Assembly (NCBI GenBank): GCA_021782525.1
Contig: JAJXUY010000145.1
Coordinates: 1 to 5,259, forward strand
Reading direction: 5' to 3'
Length of the DNA stretch: 5,259 nt
DNA from: Acidobacteriota bacterium
GTDB taxonomy: Bacteria; Acidobacteriota; Thermoanaerobaculia; Thermoanaerobaculales; Thermoanaerobaculaceae
Under the pieces are notes generated by a model. The model did no database searches and was not told the origin of the DNA. It saw only the letters and a list, made by a program, of their open reading frames with translations. Shown here piece by piece: positions 1-5,259 of the stretch. The position numbers and the translations under genes were made by a program. The first letter of the stretch is position 1. Each line of letters begins with the position of its first letter.

Positions 1-533
1 TGCGCATCTCCGACACCTCGTCGCTGCTCTTCGACGGCTGCCGCCTGCCCGCCGGCGCGCTCCTCGGGCGGGAGGGCGAGGGGTTCGTCCAGGCGATGAA
101 GGTCCTCGACGGCGGCCGCATCTCGATCGCCGCCCTCGGGGTCGGGATCGCGCAAGGCGGCCTCGACGCCGCGCTGGCGTACGCGAAGCAGCGCGAGCAG
201 TTCGGCCGTCCGATCGCGCACTTCCAGGCGATCCAGCTCAAGCTCGCCGATATGGCCACGGCCGTCGCCGCGGCGCGGCTGCTCACCGAGAGCGCGGCGG
301 ACGCCAAGGACGCGGGGGAGAAGGTCACGCTGCTCTCGGCTCAGGCGAAGCTCTTCGCCTCCGAGACGGCCGTCAAGGTGTGCGAGGAGGCGGTGCAGAT
401 CCACGGCGGTTACGGCTACATCAAGGACTACCCGGTGGAGAAGTTCTGGCGCGACAGCAAGCTGTGCACGATCGGCGAGGGCACGAGCGAGATCCAGCGC
501 CTCGTCATCGCCCGCGAGCTGCTGGCGGGGTGA
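1..533 (+). CDS. Acyl-CoA dehydrogenase, C-terminal part (5' end outside the window)
   Basis: This is the last 176 residues of an FAD-dependent acyl-CoA dehydrogenase, which makes the alpha,beta double bond in an acyl-CoA and passes electrons to electron-transfer flavoprotein. The reading frame is open from base 3; the first two bases belong to a split codon. The visible part covers the end of the middle beta domain and the C-terminal helical domain, whose family signatures are clear: [11 protein letters not shown] at residues 39-49 of the fragment, AKQREQFG at 61-68, IHGGYGY at 133-139, and GEGTSEIQR at 158-166. The Glu at fragment residue 159 aligns with the catalytic base of short- and medium-chain members. 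It ends in TGA nine bases before meaB, so it is probably the upstream gene of the same transcript. That neighbourhood suggests a short or branched substrate such as isobutyryl- or 2-methylbutyryl-CoA, but specificity cannot be read from this fragment. Family assignment is very secure. Confidence 0.96.
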   Translation, partial: RISDTSSLLFDGCRLPAGALLGREGEGFVQAMKVLDGGRISIAALGVGIAQGGLDAALAYAKQREQFGRPIAHFQAIQLKLADMATAVAAARLLTESAADAKDAGEKVTLLSAQAKLFASETAVKVCEEAVQIHGGYGYIKDYPVEKFWRDSKLCTIGEGTSEIQRLVIARELLAG

Positions 534-542
534 GGGCCGGCT

Positions 543-1481
543 GTGGCGATCGACCCGGACGGCGTGACCGGCGGCGAGGCGCGGAGCCTCGGGCGGGCGC
601 TGACGCTGGTCGAGCGCGGCGGGCCGGAGGCCGAGGCGCTCCTGGCGACGCTCAAGGGCCGGCTGGGGCACGCCCGCACGGTCGGGATCACCGGGGCCCC
701 GGGGGTGGGGAAGAGCACCCTGGCGCAGGCGCTCGGCAGCGAGATGCTCGCCACCGGCGCGCGGATCGCGGTGCTGGCGGTCGACCCTTCCAGCCCGTTC
801 TCCGGCGGGGCGCTGCTCGGCGATCGGGTCCGCATGCCGGAGTTCCTCGCGCGCGGCGGTTTCGTGCGTTCGATGGCCACGCGTGGCGCGCTCGGCGGGC
901 TGGCGGTGGCCGCCTCGGACGCCATCGACGTCCTCGACGCGGCCGGTTTCGACTGGGTCCTGGTGGAGACGGTCGGCGTCGGCCAGGACGAGGTCGAAAT
1001 CGCGGGCGAGGTCGAAACGGTCGTGCTCGTCACCATGGCCGGGCAAGGGGACGAGGTACAGGCGGCCAAGGCCGGCGTGATGGAGATCGCCGACGTCTTC
1101 GTCGTGAACAAGGCCGACCTCCCCGGCGCCGAGCTCCAGGCGGCGGCGATCGAGGGTGCGCTCGAGCTGGGGCCGCCGCAGCCGTGGCGGCCTCCGGTCG
1201 TGCTCGCCTCGGCCGCCACCGGGGACGGCATGGCCGCGGTCGTCGAAGCGATCGCGGGGCATCGGCGCTTCCTCGAAGCGGCGGGCCGGCGGGAAGAGCT
1301 GCGCCGGCGGCGCGCGCGGCGCCGGGTGGAACGGCTGGTGGCGGCGCTCGTGCGCGAGCGGATCGGCGGAGCGCACCGCGCCGAGTTCGCGGCCGCCCTC
1401 GACGCGGTCGGGCGAGGGGCGATCGACCCGTACGCGGCGGCGCGGCGGCTCGTGGCCGGGATCTGCGGAGGGAAGCCGTGA
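543..1481 (+). CDS. meaB: MeaB-type GTPase chaperone of B12-dependent acyl-CoA mutase
   Basis: This is a 312-residue P-loop GTPase of the MeaB/ArgK family (G3E class), close to the usual family length. Known members bind methylmalonyl-CoA mutase, gate delivery of adenosylcobalamin and protect the enzyme from inactivation; they act in the cytoplasm. Old annotations as a 'LAO/AO transport ATPase' or ArgK are misleading. Visible motifs are the Walker A GAPGVGKST (51-59), the family block DPSSPFSGGALLGDR (81-95), ATRGALGGL (112-120), the switch segment ETVGVGQDE (142-150) and the guanine-specificity motif NKAD (189-192). The C-terminal region from about 240 is Arg-rich and matches the helical dimerisation arm. 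The GTG start is chosen because a GAGGG Shine-Dalgarno sequence at 532-536 lies six bases upstream and overlaps the preceding stop codon. An isobutyryl-CoA mutase client is also possible, since no mutase gene is visible here. Confidence 0.95.
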   Translation: MAIDPDGVTGGEARSLGRALTLVERGGPEAEALLATLKGRLGHARTVGITGAPGVGKSTLAQALGSEMLATGARIAVLAVDPSSPFSGGALLGDRVRMPEFLARGGFVRSMATRGALGGLAVAASDAIDVLDAAGFDWVLVETVGVGQDEVEIAGEVETVVLVTMAGQGDEVQAAKAGVMEIADVFVVNKADLPGAELQAAAIEGALELGPPQPWRPPVVLASAATGDGMAAVVEAIAGHRRFLEAAGRREELRRRRARRRVERLVAALVRERIGGAHRAEFAAALDAVGRGAIDPYAAARRLVAGICGGKP

Positions 1482-1876
1482 ACGTGCTCGACCACGTCGG
1501 CATCGCGGTCGCGTCGCTCGACCGGCGGTTGGCTCTGTACCGGGCGCTGGGCCTCGAGGTCACCGGCGTCGAGGAGGTTGCCTCCGAGCGGGTGAGGGTC
1601 GCGTTCCTGCCGCTCGAGGGCACCAGCGTGGAGCTCCTCGAGCCGACCTCCCCCGACTCGCCGGTCGCCGAGTTCATCGCCAGGCGGGGCGAGGGGCTGC
1701 ACCACATCTGCTTCCGCGTCCCCGACATCCGGACGGCGATGGCGACGCTCGCGGCCGCAGGGTTCGAGCTGTTGTCGTCCGAGCCCAGGCGCGGGGCGCA
1801 CTGCCGCCTCGTGTGCTTCGTCCACCCGCGCTCGACGGGAGGCGTTCTGATCGAGCTGTCGCAGCCGGAGGCGTGA
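1478..1876 (+). CDS. mce: Methylmalonyl-CoA epimerase
   Basis: This 132-residue protein of the VOC (glyoxalase/bleomycin-resistance) superfamily interconverts (S)- and (R)-methylmalonyl-CoA, so that propionyl-CoA carboxylase product can be used by the B12-dependent mutase. Two beta-alpha-beta-beta-beta modules are visible, starting at LDHVGIAV (4-11) and GLHHICFRV (73-81). Metal ligands by family alignment are His6, Glu52 in VELLEP, His76 and Glu126 in VLIELSQ. The segment HPRSTGGVLIEL (116-127) is diagnostic of the epimerase within the superfamily, and the length is typical. The GTG start overlaps the meaB stop by four bases (GTGA). A GGAGGG Shine-Dalgarno sequence at 1467-1472, five bases upstream, supports that start. 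The overlap implies translational coupling with meaB. Three cysteines (78, 109, 113) lie in the second module; whether that is unusual cannot be judged without an alignment. Confidence 0.95.
   Translation: MNVLDHVGIAVASLDRRLALYRALGLEVTGVEEVASERVRVAFLPLEGTSVELLEPTSPDSPVAEFIARRGEGLHHICFRVPDIRTAMATLAAAGFELLSSEPRRGAHCRLVCFVHPRSTGGVLIELSQPEA
1867..1871 (+). promoter_or_regulatory. Shine-Dalgarno sequence that decides the start of the small unknown gene
   Basis: GGAGG lies inside the end of mce. It is only one base from the GTG at 1873, which would overlap the mce stop, but ten bases from the in-frame GTG at 1882. Spacing therefore favours 1882 as the true start. This is inferred from spacing only. 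Confidence 0.55.
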
Positions 1877-1881
1877 CGGCG

Positions 1882-2190
1882 GTGGAAACGGGAGCTCTGG
1901 TCGTCGTCAGCTGTTGCGGCCCGCGGGAGAAGCTCTGGGGCGTGCTCCTCGCCCTCACCCCCGCGGGCGCCACCGTGCGCGGGGTGCGGCTCGAAGCGTT
2001 CGAGGAGTGGCTGCGGGGGCACACGCGCGGCGAGGCGGCCGCGATCGGCCCGGCCACGGTGTTCTTCCCCGCCCACCGCGTCGAACGGATCGAGCTCGAC
2101 GAGAGCAGCGCGGCGGTCGAGGGGTTCGGCGACCGGTTCCGGCGCCTCGCGCGCGGCGACCCGCGCGAGGCGGTGCTCGGCGCCGGTTAG
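1882..2190 (+). CDS. Small uncharacterised protein in the methylmalonyl-CoA gene cluster
   Basis: I do not recognise a characterised family for this 102-residue protein. It has no signal peptide and no convincing membrane helix, so it is probably cytoplasmic. Visible features are a hydrophobic strand ALVVVS followed by a Cys pair and CCGPREKLWG (11-20), a predicted strand-rich segment VLLALTPAGATVRGVRLEAF (21-40), then TVFFPAHRVERIELDE (59-74) and a DRF...GDP tail (84-93). Alternating hydrophobic residues in the RVERIELDE region suggest beta strands, and a small beta-barrel is a possible but untested fold. It starts about five bases after mce, using GTG at 1882; an alternative GTG at 1873 would overlap the mce stop and add three residues, but its Shine-Dalgarno spacing is poor. 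Its position as last gene of the cluster suggests, but does not show, a link to acyl-CoA metabolism. Codon use resembles its neighbours, which supports a real gene. Confidence 0.82.
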   Translation: METGALVVVSCCGPREKLWGVLLALTPAGATVRGVRLEAFEEWLRGHTRGEAAAIGPATVFFPAHRVERIELDESSAAVEGFGDRFRRLARGDPREAVLGAG

Positions 2191-2954
2191 GGCTTCGCCT
2201 CCCGCCGCTGCAGGTAGGCGACGTGGGCCGCGAGGGCGTGCAGGAGCGCCAGCTCGCGCCGGCTCGGGACGGTGCGGCCGAGCCACCGCCTGAGCTGGTC
2301 GCCGACGCGGGCGGGGTTGTGCGGGTCGAGGAAGCCGGAGGCGAGCAGGACCTCCTCCAGGTGGGCCATCGCCGAGCCGAACTCGGCGTGCTCGGCCGGC
2401 CCGTCCATCGGATCGGGCGGCGCCGGGAGTGCACGCCCGAGACCGGCCAGCGAGGCCAGCACGATCGCCACGGCCTGCGCCAGGTTGAGGACGGGGAACG
2501 CGGGATCGGTCGGGACCGTGAGCGTCGTGTGACAGAGGCGTAGCTCGTCGAGCGACAAGCCGCCGCGCTCGGAGCCGAACACCAGCGCGACGCGTCCGGC
2601 CCCGCAGCCGGCGAGGCTCGCCGCGACCTCCGCCGGGGTGCGCAGCGCGCGCGGGTCGCGGCGACGCGCCGACGTCGTCGCGACCGCGACCTCGGCGTCG
2701 GCCACCGCGTCGGCGAGCGACGCGACCGTCGCCAGCTGGACGAGCGCCACCGCTCCCAGCGCCATGCGAACGAAGTCGGGGTCGTCGTCGAGCGAGCAGA
2801 CCGGGTCGACGAGGACGAGCTCGCGCACGCCGAAGTTCGCGGCGACGCGGACCGCCGCGCCGACGTTCCCCGCGTAGCGCGGTCGCACGAGGACGACCCG
2901 GAAGTTGGGGACCGCGGCGTCCGGCCGCGCGTCAGCCTTCCGCCGAGGCGACAT
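2187..2954 (-). CDS. trmJ: TrmJ-like tRNA 2'-O-methyltransferase (SpoU/TrmH superfamily)
   Basis: This 255-residue SPOUT-class enzyme probably methylates the ribose 2'-OH of nucleotide 32 in the tRNA anticodon loop, using S-adenosylmethionine and acting as a dimer. The three SpoU motifs are present: motif 1 from RYAGNVGAAVR (26-36) to NFG, motif 2 LVFGSERGGLS (124-134), and motif 3 VLNLAQAVAIV (155-165). Arg36 aligns with the catalytic Arg23 of E. coli TrmJ, and TTSARRR (93-99) matches the E. coli TSARSR segment. The C-terminal helical region after about 185, including LRRWLGRTVPSRRELALL, is the extension typical of TrmJ. The ATG start lies inside the end of the exporter gene (23-bp overlap) and has a strong AGGAGG site nine bases upstream. 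Its TAA stop overlaps the TAG stop of the opposing small gene. The superfamily is certain; the exact target nucleotide is inferred from similarity. Confidence 0.9.
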   Translation of the reverse strand: MSPRRKADARPDAAVPNFRVVLVRPRYAGNVGAAVRVAANFGVRELVLVDPVCSLDDDPDFVRMALGAVALVQLATVASLADAVADAEVAVATTSARRRDPRALRTPAEVAASLAGCGAGRVALVFGSERGGLSLDELRLCHTTLTVPTDPAFPVLNLAQAVAIVLASLAGLGRALPAPPDPMDGPAEHAEFGSAMAHLEEVLLASGFLDPHNPARVGDQLRRWLGRTVPSRRELALLHALAAHVAYLQRREAKP

Positions 2955-4695
2955 TCGGCCACCCCTCCTGCTGCTCGAGCTTCTGCAACGCGAGCAGGTG
3001 CGCGTAGCGCCCGCCGAGCGCCGCGAGCTCGGCGGGCGTGCCGGTCTCGAGGACCCGGCCGCGCTCGAGCACGCAGACGCGGTCGCACAGCTCGGCGGCG
3101 GCGAGGCGATGGGTGGCGAACAGCACGGTGGTCTGCGGCAGCGCCCCCAGGATCGCGCGTTCGGTCTGGGTGTCCACCGCCGACAGGCAGTCGTCGAGCA
3201 GCAGCAGCCGCGGGCGGGTGATGATGGCGCGGGCGATCGCGACGCGCTGCCGCTGGCCGCCGGACAGCGTCACCCCGCGCTCGCCGACGACGGTGGCGAG
3301 CCCTTCGGGGAAGCGCTCGAGGTCGTCGGCCAGCCCGGCGGCGACGGCCGCCGCGAGCACGTCGGCGTCGCCGGCGTCGGGGCGGGCGAGGGCGATGTTC
3401 TCCCGCAGCGTTGCCGAGAACAGGAAGCTTCCCTGCGGCACGAGCGCCACGTCGCGGCGCAGCGACCCGATCGGCAAGGCGCGCACGTCGGCGCCGTCGA
3501 GCAGCACGGCGCCGGGCGCCGGCTCGAGCAGCCGCGGCACCAGGGTGAGGAGCGTGGACTTGCCGCTACCGACGCCGCCGACGACGGCCAGACGCTCGCC
3601 GGGGGCGACGGTCAGCGAGACGCCCGCGACCGCGTCGGCCGTCGCTCCCGGGTAGGCGAACGTCAGATCGCGGAGCTCGAGGGCGGCCGGTCCGAGAAGC
3701 ACGGCGCTCGGAGCCGCGCCGGCGATCTCGGGCAGCGGCGTCTCGGCGAACAGCGCTTCGATGCGCGCCATCGAGGCGGCGCCGCGCTGCAGCAGGTTCG
3801 CGACCCAGCCGACCGCGATCATCGGCCAGGTCAGGCGACCGAGGTAGAGGTTGAACTCGACGAACTGGCCGAGGGTGATCGTGCCGTGACGGACCGCGTT
3901 TCCCCCGACGCCGAGGACGGCGACGAACGCCACGCCGATGAGCGCCTGGAGCAGCGGGTGGAACATCGCGGAGACCCGGATCAGCCGCGCGCCCGCCGCG
4001 ACGTAGGCCTGGTTGCGCGCCTCCATCTCGGCTTGCTCGGCAGCTTCGCAGTTGTACGCGCGCAGCACCCGCAGGCCGACGAGGTGCTCCTGCAGCCGCG
4101 CCGTGTAGCGCGACAGCGCCTCCTGGGACTGGCCCCAGCGCAGGTGGATCCGGGTGCCGAAGTAGCTCGTCGCCCCGGCCACCAGCGGAAGCACGGCGAG
4201 CGAAAGCAGCGTCAGAGGCAGGTGGATGCGCGCCATCAGGACCGTGCTGACGGCGAGGACGGTGACGGTGTTGATGGCGTACATCAGGGCGGGACCGACC
4301 GCCATGCGCACGGCCCCGATGTCGCTCACGGCGCGGGTCAGCAGGTCGCCGACGCGTTCGCGCATGTAGAACGCGGGCGGCAGGCGGAGCAGATGGTCGT
4401 AGAGGTCGGTGCGCAGGCGGTGCTCGATGTGGCGGGAGACGGACACCATCAGCTGGCGCTGGGCGAAGAGGAAGAAGCCGGCCGCCAAAGCCACGCCGAC
4501 CAGCTCGCCGCCGTAGCGCCACACGGAGGAGATCGGCGCCCCTCTGGTCAAGGCGTCGATGGCGCGGCGGACGATCCCCGGGGCGAGCAGCCCGATCGGG
4601 CCGGAGGCGAGCACGCAGATGCAGCCAAGGACCGTGGCGGCCGCGTGCTCGCGGTAGTACGGCCCGATACGGCGAAAGACGCGAAGGATCCTCAC
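2932..4695 (-). CDS. Half-size ABC exporter (MdlA/MsbA-like) with degenerate catalytic site
   Basis: This 587-residue inner-membrane transporter fuses a six-helix exporter domain (about 18-310) to an ATPase domain (about 338-570); it works as a dimer and probably exports a lipid or hydrophobic compound. Predicted helices lie near 18-40, 63-82, 134-155, 158-178, 244-264 and 284-304. ATPase motifs are the A-loop Tyr348, Walker A GGVGSGKST (373-381), Q-loop Gln421, VGERG (470-474), signature LSGGQ (477-481), Walker B LLLLDD (497-502), D-loop SAVD (505-508) and switch His529. The usual catalytic Glu after Walker B is Asp502. That change is typical of the degenerate half of heterodimeric exporters such as MdlA or TM287, yet no partner gene is adjacent. 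The GTG start is fixed by an in-frame TAG nine codons upstream. It has at best a weak Shine-Dalgarno sequence (TTAGG) and a -10-like hexamer 6 nt upstream. The substrate is unknown. Confidence 0.93.
   Translation of the reverse strand: MRILRVFRRIGPYYREHAAATVLGCICVLASGPIGLLAPGIVRRAIDALTRGAPISSVWRYGGELVGVALAAGFFLFAQRQLMVSVSRHIEHRLRTDLYDHLLRLPPAFYMRERVGDLLTRAVSDIGAVRMAVGPALMYAINTVTVLAVSTVLMARIHLPLTLLSLAVLPLVAGATSYFGTRIHLRWGQSQEALSRYTARLQEHLVGLRVLRAYNCEAAEQAEMEARNQAYVAAGARLIRVSAMFHPLLQALIGVAFVAVLGVGGNAVRHGTITLGQFVEFNLYLGRLTWPMIAVGWVANLLQRGAASMARIEALFAETPLPEIAGAAPSAVLLGPAALELRDLTFAYPGATADAVAGVSLTVAPGERLAVVGGVGSGKSTLLTLVPRLLEPAPGAVLLDGADVRALPIGSLRRDVALVPQGSFLFSATLRENIALARPDAGDADVLAAAVAAGLADDLERFPEGLATVVGERGVTLSGGQRQRVAIARAIITRPRLLLLDDCLSAVDTQTERAILGALPQTTVLFATHRLAAAELCDRVCVLERGRVLETGTPAELAALGGRYAHLLALQKLEQQEGWPNVASAEG
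2964..2969 (-). promoter_or_regulatory. Strong Shine-Dalgarno sequence for trmJ inside the exporter gene
   Basis: On the minus strand this reads AGGAGG and ends nine bases before the trmJ ATG. It lies within the exporter's last codons, supporting both the overlapping start and translation from a shared mRNA. There is no other usable start codon upstream of the first conserved strand of the methyltransferase. Confidence 0.75.
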
Positions 4696-4701
4696 GCGGG
4701 C

Positions 4702-4707
4702 AGCCTA
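4702..4707 (-). promoter_or_regulatory. Putative -10 element of a leaderless promoter for the ABC exporter
   Basis: On the minus strand the hexamer TAGGCT, preceded by TGT (an extended -10 pattern), lies exactly six bases upstream of the GTG start. This is the spacing expected when transcription starts at or next to the start codon. No good -35 match is seen. The call rests on a TAnnnT match and spacing only. Confidence 0.4.
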
Positions 4708-4721
4708 ACATGGGCCGGCCG

Positions 4722-4737
4722 CTGGCCTTCGGGCCGG
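4722..4737. repeat. Inverted repeat at the centre of the divergent intergenic region (candidate operator)
   Basis: CTGGCC-TTCG-GGCCGG forms a six-pair imperfect inverted repeat, with one G-T wobble, around a TTCG centre. Its axis (4729.5) is exactly halfway between the two divergent GTG codons at 4695 and 4764. It lies where both -35 regions would fall. If the promoters are leaderless the repeat is not transcribed, so a DNA-binding operator is more likely than an RNA hairpin. In GC-rich DNA such a repeat can also arise by chance. Confidence 0.35.
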
Positions 4738-4751
4738 GGCGGCATCCGTGG

Positions 4752-4757
4752 CAGAAT
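4752..4757 (+). promoter_or_regulatory. Putative -10 element of a leaderless promoter for the acyltransferase
   Basis: CAGAAT lies exactly six bases upstream of the GTG at 4764, the mirror image of the arrangement on the other strand. There is no Shine-Dalgarno sequence before this GTG. A possible -35, TTCGGG at 4728-4733, is a poor match with an 18-base spacer. Confidence 0.4.
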
Positions 4758-4763
4758 GCGGCC

Positions 4764-5259
4764 GTGGGCGAACGGTCGTGGTACGTGGGCGGCCGCGGCA
4801 TCGGGCTGTTGCTTCGCGTGTGGCGCCTGTCGGTGCGCATCGAGGTGCGTCACCGCGAGATCCTGCGCACGCCGTACGTCCTCGCGCTGTGGCACGGCCG
4901 CATCATCGGGTCGCTGATGGCCAACTTCGACCGCGGAGCGGTGGCGATGGCGTCGCGCTCCAACGACGGTGCCCTCGCCGCGGGCATCCTGGAAGGGGTC
5001 GGCATCCACGTGGCGCGCGGCTCGTCGTCGCTGGGCGGGCGCGAGGCCCTGGACGAGATGGAGGCGATGGTGCGGGGCGGCCTGCCGTTCGCCGCGCTGA
5101 CCGTAGACGGCCCGCGCGGGCCGTGGCGCAAGCTCAAGCCGGGCGTGATCGCCCTCGCCCGGCACCTCGACCTGCCGCTCTACGCCGTCACCTTCACCTG
5201 CCGGCGCCCGCGCATCCTGAAGACCTGGGACCACATGATCGTCCCGCGCCCTTTCTCCC
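4764..5259 (+). CDS. DUF374-type lysophospholipid/lipid A acyltransferase, N-terminal part (3' end outside the window)
   Basis: The first 165 residues match the DUF374 family, annotated as lysophospholipid acyltransferases and related to the enzymes that acylate phospholipid or lipid A precursors at the inner membrane. Motifs in order are a hydrophobic N-terminal stretch GIGLLLRVW (12-20), ALWHGRIIG (41-49) with the conserved His44, ASRSNDGALAAGI (63-75), VARGSSSLGGREAL (83-96) and TVDGPRGP (113-120), followed by KPGVIALAR (125-133). Family members are usually a little over 200 residues, so about three quarters is visible. The GTG at 4764 is chosen because homology begins just after it. An in-frame ATG at 4710 would add 18 residues of low-complexity sequence and would run through the candidate promoter. 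It diverges from the ABC exporter with 68 bases between starts, which may reflect a shared role in envelope lipid assembly. The acyl donor and acceptor are unknown. Confidence 0.9.
   Translation, partial: MGERSWYVGGRGIGLLLRVWRLSVRIEVRHREILRTPYVLALWHGRIIGSLMANFDRGAVAMASRSNDGALAAGILEGVGIHVARGSSSLGGREALDEMEAMVRGGLPFAALTVDGPRGPWRKLKPGVIALARHLDLPLYAVTFTCRRPRILKTWDHMIVPRPFS

Noticed and set aside
990..1017. Direct repeat GAGGTCGAAA, two copies 18 bases apart, inside meaB
   Set aside because: Both copies are in the same codon phase and encode conserved-looking parts of the switch region (EVEIAGEVE). The protein length and flanking motifs show no insertion, so this is codon coincidence.
380..1477. 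A long in-frame upstream extension of the methylmalonyl-CoA epimerase frame
   Set aside because: The extension overlaps the dehydrogenase and meaB and is Arg/Gly/Ala low-complexity sequence. Recognisable epimerase homology begins right at the GTG at 1478, which has its own Shine-Dalgarno sequence.
2167..2201. Possible bidirectional terminator (GAGGCG ... CGCCTC) at the convergent junction
   Set aside because: The stem has only six pairs around a 23-base loop, there is no T-tract on either strand, and it lies within both coding ends. Chance pairing is likely in this composition.
428..2286. Long minus-strand open frames across the methylmalonyl-CoA cluster
   Set aside because: They are shadows in GC-rich DNA with no recognisable motifs, opposite genes that have clear family signatures on the plus strand.
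1955..3088. A 377-codon minus-strand frame overlapping trmJ
   Set aside because: It is Arg/Ser/Ala-rich without motifs and runs in another frame through trmJ, which carries all SpoU motifs.
4710..4763. Upstream in-frame ATG at 4710 as the acyltransferase start
   Set aside because: It lacks a Shine-Dalgarno sequence, adds 18 residues without homology, and would place the candidate -10 element and inverted repeat inside the gene. It remains possible but less likely.
2905..4917. A 670-codon open frame on the plus strand, antisense to the ABC exporter
   Set aside because: It is the mirror of a gene with complete ABC motifs. Its composition (rich in Arg, Gly, Asp, Gln, His, with no recognisable domain) is what GC-rich antisense frames produce, and it runs across the divergent promoter region into the acyltransferase in the wrong frame.

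Overview
The window is high-GC DNA, roughly 70% by eye, and almost entirely coding. It holds seven genes: one cut at the left edge, one cut at the right edge, and five complete. Five of the six visible starts are GTG. A DUF374-type acyltransferase and an MsbA/MdlA-like exporter suggest a diderm (Gram-negative-type) bacterium. The acyl-CoA dehydrogenase, MeaB and methylmalonyl-CoA epimerase show an aerobic-style propionyl/methylmalonyl-CoA pathway. An acidobacterial or similar high-GC lineage fits the protein style, but this is a guess from memory of family sequences and the window does not prove it.

Left block (1-2190, + strand): four tightly packed genes. They are the C-terminal part of an acyl-CoA dehydrogenase, a MeaB-type GTPase chaperone for B12-dependent mutases, methylmalonyl-CoA epimerase, and a 102-residue protein of unknown function. 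Spacings of 9 nt, a 4-bp stop/start overlap and about 5 nt indicate one transcript. Together they feed acyl-CoAs toward succinyl-CoA: the dehydrogenase oxidises an acyl-CoA, the epimerase converts (S)- to (R)-methylmalonyl-CoA, and MeaB services the mutase. The mutase itself is not in the window.

Middle block (2187-4695, - strand): a half-size ABC exporter followed by a TrmJ-like tRNA 2'-O-methyltransferase, overlapping by 23 bp and probably co-transcribed. The methyltransferase meets the small unknown gene tail to tail, and the two stop codons share bases within TTAG.

Right block (4764 to the end, + strand): the start of a DUF374 lysophospholipid/lipid A-type acyltransferase, divergent from the exporter. 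The 68-bp divergent gap is notably symmetrical. Each GTG start has a -10-like hexamer exactly 6 nt upstream and little or no Shine-Dalgarno sequence, and an inverted repeat sits at the exact midpoint. This suggests paired leaderless promoters with a shared operator.

No RNA genes, mobile elements, CRISPR arrays or convincing terminators were seen. Most of the window is ordinary metabolism. The points deserving a second look are the small unknown protein, the symmetrical divergent promoter region, and the apparently partnerless exporter with a degenerate ATP site.
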